Positions 61,304 through 64,000 of a stretch of DNA of 64,000 bases are shown in pieces (the stretch's first letter is position 1; every line of letters starts with the position of its first letter). The notes under the pieces were generated by a model. It was given only the letters and a program-made list of their open reading frames with translations, had not been told where the DNA came from and ran no database searches. A program made the translations under genes and the position numbers. This DNA is from Anaeromyxobacter oryzae. Its GTDB lineage: Bacteria > Myxococcota > Myxococcia > Myxococcales > Anaeromyxobacteraceae. The DNA is taken from NCBI RefSeq assembly GCF_023169945.1, contig NZ_AP025591.1:1820501-1884500 (forward strand), given 5' to 3'.

Positions 61304-63049
61304 ATGGCGCGCCTCCGGGAGCTCCTCGATCGCGCGGAGGCCAGCGGCGCCGCGCCCGACGCCGCGATCCTCCGCGAGGGCCTGCACCTCGTCGCCGAGG
61401 AGGGCGCGCTCGCGGAGGCGGTGGTGGAGCACTCCGGGGCCCTCGTGGTGGTGCTCGACCGCGACGCGCGGATCGTCCGCTGGAACTCGGCGTGCGTGCG
61501 CGTCACCGGCGTCCCCGCCGACGAGGCCCGCGGCGCGTTCCTCTGGGACCTCCTGCCCGAGGACGAGCAGGACGGCGTCCGCGCCGTGTTCGATCGCCTG
61601 CTCGCGAAGGACTTCCCGAGCTCGCACGAGAACCACCTCCGCGCGCGCGGCGGGCCCCCGCGGCTCGTCGCCTGGTCGAACACGGTCCTGCTCGACGAGT
61701 CCGGCGAGGTCGCGTTCGTGGTCGGCACGGGGATCGACATCACCGAGCGCACCGACGCGGAGCGGGCCCTCCGGCGGCAGGCGAAGCGGCTCGAGGCGCT
61801 CGCCGAGTCCTCGCGCGTCTTCGCCTCCGGGCTCGACTACAAGACGACCCTCGACACGGTCGCCCGCCGGCTGTCGGAGCTCATCGGCGACGGCGCGCTC
61901 ATCCGGATCATCTCCCCGGACGGCGCCTGGCTCGTCCCGGTCGCCATCTATCACCCTTCCCCCGAGCGCGCGGCGCTCCGCCGGCGGATGCTGGTGGCCG
62001 CCCCCCAGCGCACGACCGAGGGGATCACCGCCCGCGTCCTCGAGCGCGGCCAGACGCTCCGCATCCCGGCGCTCTCGCGGGAGACGATCCGCAACGAGAT
62101 GAAGCCGGAGTACCTGCCCTACCTCGAGGGCGTGACCAGCCTGCTCATCGCGCCGCTCAAGCAGCGGCGCCAGGTGTTCGGCCACATCACGCTCATGCGC
62201 GACGCCGGCGGGGCGCCGTACACCGCGGAGGACGAGACCCTCCTCGAGGACCTCGCCCACCGCGCCGCTCAGGCCATCGAGAACGCCCGGCTCTACGGCG
62301 ACGCGCAGGCGGCCGTCGCCGCACGGGACGAGTTCCTCTCCATCGCCTCCCACGAGCTCCGGACCCCGCTCACCGCGCTGCGGCTCGCGCTCGAGAACAT
62401 GCGCCGGGTGTCCTCGCGCGAGGCGCTCGAGACGCTCCCGCCCGCCTACGTCGAGCGCGTGCTCGCCACGGCGGAGCGGCAGGGTCAGCGCCTCGAGAAG
62501 CTCGTGTCGGCGCTCCTCGACGTGTCCCGCATCCACATGGGCAAGCTCGAGCTGGAGCTCGAGGACGTGGACCTCGCGCAGGCGGTCCAGGAGGCGGTGG
62601 CGCAGGTCGAGGACGAGGCGGCGCAGGCCGGGTGCGAGGTCGTGGTGCACGGCGGCCCGGCGGTCGGGCGCTGGGACCGGCTCCGGATCTCGCAGGTCGC
62701 GACGAACCTCCTCTCGAACGCGGTGAAGTACGGCGCGGGGAAGCCGGTCGAGGTGACGTACGGCGCCGCGGGCGGCCGGGCCTTCCTCGAGGTGAAGGAC
62801 CGCGGGATCGGCATCGACCCGGCCGACCAGCGCCACATCTTCGAGCGCTTCGAGCGGGCCGTCTCCTCCCGGAACTACGGCGGGCTCGGCCTCGGGCTGT
62901 ACATCGTGAAGCGCATCGTCGAGGCGCACGGCGGGACGGTCCGCGTCGAGAGCGCGCCCGGCGCCGGCGCCTCGTTCTCGGTGGACCTGCCGCAGCAGCA
63001 GCCGGCGATCGCGGCGGGCGAGGCGCGCACGCCGACGCCGGTCCACTGA
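61304..63049 (+). CDS. PAS-GAF sensor histidine kinase
   Basis: A 581-residue cytoplasmic kinase. A PAS domain (about 40-150, DRDARIVRWNSACVRVTGVP, GTGIDITERTDAERALR) and a GAF domain (about 165-330, SRVFASGLDYKTTLDTVAR) precede HisKA (His about 350, SIASHELRTPLTAL) and HATPase (NLLSNAVKYG, VKDRGIGIDP, GLGLGLYIVKR). No membrane segment or receiver domain is present; the partner regulator is not in the window. A CTG at 61274, in frame and six bases after AGGAGG, would extend the protein by ten residues and may be the true start. The ATG at 61304 is the conservative choice. Confidence 0.92.
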   Translation: MARLRELLDRAEASGAAPDAAILREGLHLVAEEGALAEAVVEHSGALVVVLDRDARIVRWNSACVRVTGVPADEARGAFLWDLLPEDEQDGVRAVFDRLLAKDFPSSHENHLRARGGPPRLVAWSNTVLLDESGEVAFVVGTGIDITERTDAERALRRQAKRLEALAESSRVFASGLDYKTTLDTVARRLSELIGDGALIRIISPDGAWLVPVAIYHPSPERAALRRRMLVAAPQRTTEGITARVLERGQTLRIPALSRETIRNEMKPEYLPYLEGVTSLLIAPLKQRRQVFGHITLMRDAGGAPYTAEDETLLEDLAHRAAQAIENARLYGDAQAAVAARDEFLSIASHELRTPLTALRLALENMRRVSSREALETLPPAYVERVLATAERQGQRLEKLVSALLDVSRIHMGKLELELEDVDLAQAVQEAVAQVEDEAAQAGCEVVVHGGPAVGRWDRLRISQVATNLLSNAVKYGAGKPVEVTYGAAGGRAFLEVKDRGIGIDPADQRHIFERFERAVSSRNYGGLGLGLYIVKRIVEAHGGTVRVESAPGAGASFSVDLPQQQPAIAAGEARTPTPVH

Positions 63050-63132
63050 CGGCGCGGCGGCGCGTCACTGCCGCCCGGCCAGCCGACACCCGCCCCGAAC
63101 GGCCGCTGCACGTCGTCCCTCCGGGAGCCACC

Positions 63133-63819
63133 ATGCCGGCCATGGGCTCTCCGCCGGTCAAGGGGTTCGGCCAGGGCGACCCCGCCCTCGCCGCGTGGAC
63201 CGAGGCCGTCTACCGGCCGGAGGACGACGTCCTCCGGCAGATCCGGGAGCGCAGCGTCGCCGCGGGGCTCCCGCCGATCCAGGTCGGGAAGATGGACGCG
63301 CTGCACCTCGAGGTGATCGCGCGCGTGTCCGGCGCGCGGAAGGCGGTCGAGATCGGCACGCTCGGAGGGTACAGCGGCGTCTGCCTGCTCCGTGGCATGG
63401 GATCCGGCGGATTCCTGCACACCTTCGAGCTCGACCCGGGCCGGGCGGATCTCGCCCGGCGCTCGTTCGAGCACGCGGGCCTCGCGGATCAGGTGCGCGT
63501 GCACGTCGGTCCGGCGGCGGAGCGCCTCCGCGGGATCGAGCCGGACGGACCGTTCGATCTCGTGTTCGTGGACGCGGACAAGGCCGGGTACCCCGGCTAC
63601 CTCGCGTGGGCGGAGCAGCACCTGCGCGTGGGCGGCGTGCTCCTGGCGGACAACACGTTCGGCTTCGGCCACGTCCACGAGGACGAGCCGGAGGGGGAGG
63701 ACCCGGGCGCGATGGCGGCGCTCCGGAGGTTCAGCGACCGGCTCGCGAGAGGCGGGCGGTTCCGGGCGACGATGCTGCCGACGGCGGAGGGCATGTCGCT
63801 CGCGGTGAAGATCCGGTAG
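63133..63819 (+). CDS. O-methyltransferase (class I SAM, catechol-O-MT-like)
   Basis: The 228-residue protein matches the OMT family: KMDALHLEVIARVSGARKAVEIGTLGGYSG (SAM motif I), LHTFELDPGRADLARR, FDLVFVDADKAGYPGY with the metal-binding Asp and Lys, and VLLADNTFGFG. Members methylate hydroxyl groups of small phenolics or secondary-metabolite intermediates using a divalent metal. Substrate unknown. Either the ATG at 63133 or that at 63142 could be the start; GGGAG precedes the first. It follows the PAS-GAF kinase gene after 83 bases. Confidence 0.9.
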   Translation: MPAMGSPPVKGFGQGDPALAAWTEAVYRPEDDVLRQIRERSVAAGLPPIQVGKMDALHLEVIARVSGARKAVEIGTLGGYSGVCLLRGMGSGGFLHTFELDPGRADLARRSFEHAGLADQVRVHVGPAAERLRGIEPDGPFDLVFVDADKAGYPGYLAWAEQHLRVGGVLLADNTFGFGHVHEDEPEGEDPGAMAALRRFSDRLARGGRFRATMLPTAEGMSLAVKIR

Positions 63820-63826
63820 CCGACCG

Positions 63827-64000
63827 CTATCCGCCGATCCCCGGGAACCCGCTCGCGGGGAACAGCAGCACCTCCTCGATCGACTCCGCCCCCACGAGCA
63901 GCATCAGCAGCCGGTCGAACCCGATGGCGACGCCGCCGGCGTCCGGCATCCGGCCCACCGCCTCGAGGAAGGCCTCGTCGAGCGGGTACACCGGCCGCCC
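63827..64000 (-). CDS. epmA: EF-P lysine lysyltransferase EpmA (3' end, cut by window)
   Basis: Only the last 57 residues are present. They read into VYPLDEAFLEAVGRMPDAGGVAIGFDR and then LLMLLVGAESIEEVLLFP, the conserved C-terminal end of class II lysyl-tRNA-synthetase-like proteins (motif 3 region G-FDRL). The short distance from the motif to the stop and the pattern PDAGGVAIGFDRLLMLL fit EpmA (PoxA/GenX), which attaches beta-lysine to elongation factor P. Lysyl-tRNA synthetase itself is less likely but cannot be excluded from this fragment. The gene is convergent with the O-methyltransferase gene. Confidence 0.7.
   Translation of the reverse strand, partial: GRPVYPLDEAFLEAVGRMPDAGGVAIGFDRLLMLLVGAESIEEVLLFPASGFPGIGG

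Overview
The window is a very GC-rich, gene-dense stretch of bacterial chromosome. Third codon positions are almost always G or C, ATG, GTG and TTG starts are mixed, and spacers are short. The protein repertoire points to a myxobacterium of the Anaeromyxobacter type (Myxococcota): DUF4388 scaffold proteins joined to a response regulator or a J-domain, TPR tails, PP2C phosphatase, Ser/Thr kinase, several histidine kinases, acetate and other carboxylate transporters, and a quinol-type nitric oxide reductase. This assignment is inference from gene content; no rRNA, tRNA or CRISPR was seen. I annotate 52 genes, the last cut by the window edge.

Layout. 0.2-4.2 kb: GTP-type PEP carboxykinase behind a structured leader, an NRDE protein, a DUF971 protein and a degenerate HD-GYP protein. 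4.4-7.4 kb (minus): deoxynucleoside kinase, panB, panC, smpB. 7.6-12.5 kb: a small unknown gene with a good sigma-70 promoter, rsmA, an SPW-like membrane protein, tsaD and a large response regulator/DUF4388/TPR protein. 12.6-19.7 kb: a lipid-kinase-like protein and a TrmL-like methyltransferase with overlapping divergent 5' ends, a DUF4388/J-domain/TPR protein, PP2C, a sugar nucleotidyltransferase, an MFS protein and an outer-membrane barrel. 19.8-31 kb: carboxylate transport, with the cassette DUF4212 - VC_2705-type symporter - cNMP/CBS/DUF294 protein - exonuclease, then an MHS-family transporter, a kinase-USP fusion with a phosphoesterase, and DUF485-actP. 31-40.4 kb: cystathionine beta-synthase, an AmgK-like kinase, two tandem chemoreceptors and two translationally coupled MFS exporters. 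40.4-40.9 kb: a repeat-rich spacer with two tandem 101-bp hairpin units. 40.9-51.8 kb: a gluzincin peptidase, small unknown proteins, a flavin amine oxidase, glycogen debranching enzyme with TreZ, an unknown membrane-anchored protein, an old yellow enzyme and a CPBP protease. 52-64 kb: a hybrid kinase with an ethylene-receptor-like sensor, NO reductase, a metallo-beta-lactamase-fold protein with an altered metal motif, an RlmI-like methyltransferase, a cNMP/TGS/uridine-kinase fusion, a PAS-GAF kinase, an O-methyltransferase and the 3' end of epmA.

Themes. Several genes lack a Shine-Dalgarno and have a -10-like hexamer 6-10 bases before the start, suggesting widespread leaderless mRNAs. A CACGGG-rich dispersed repeat recurs between genes and once inside a coding sequence, where it encodes part of a linker. 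The two chemoreceptors share nearly identical signalling halves, different sensors and a C-terminal CheR-docking-like pentapeptide; the first has a FliA-like promoter.
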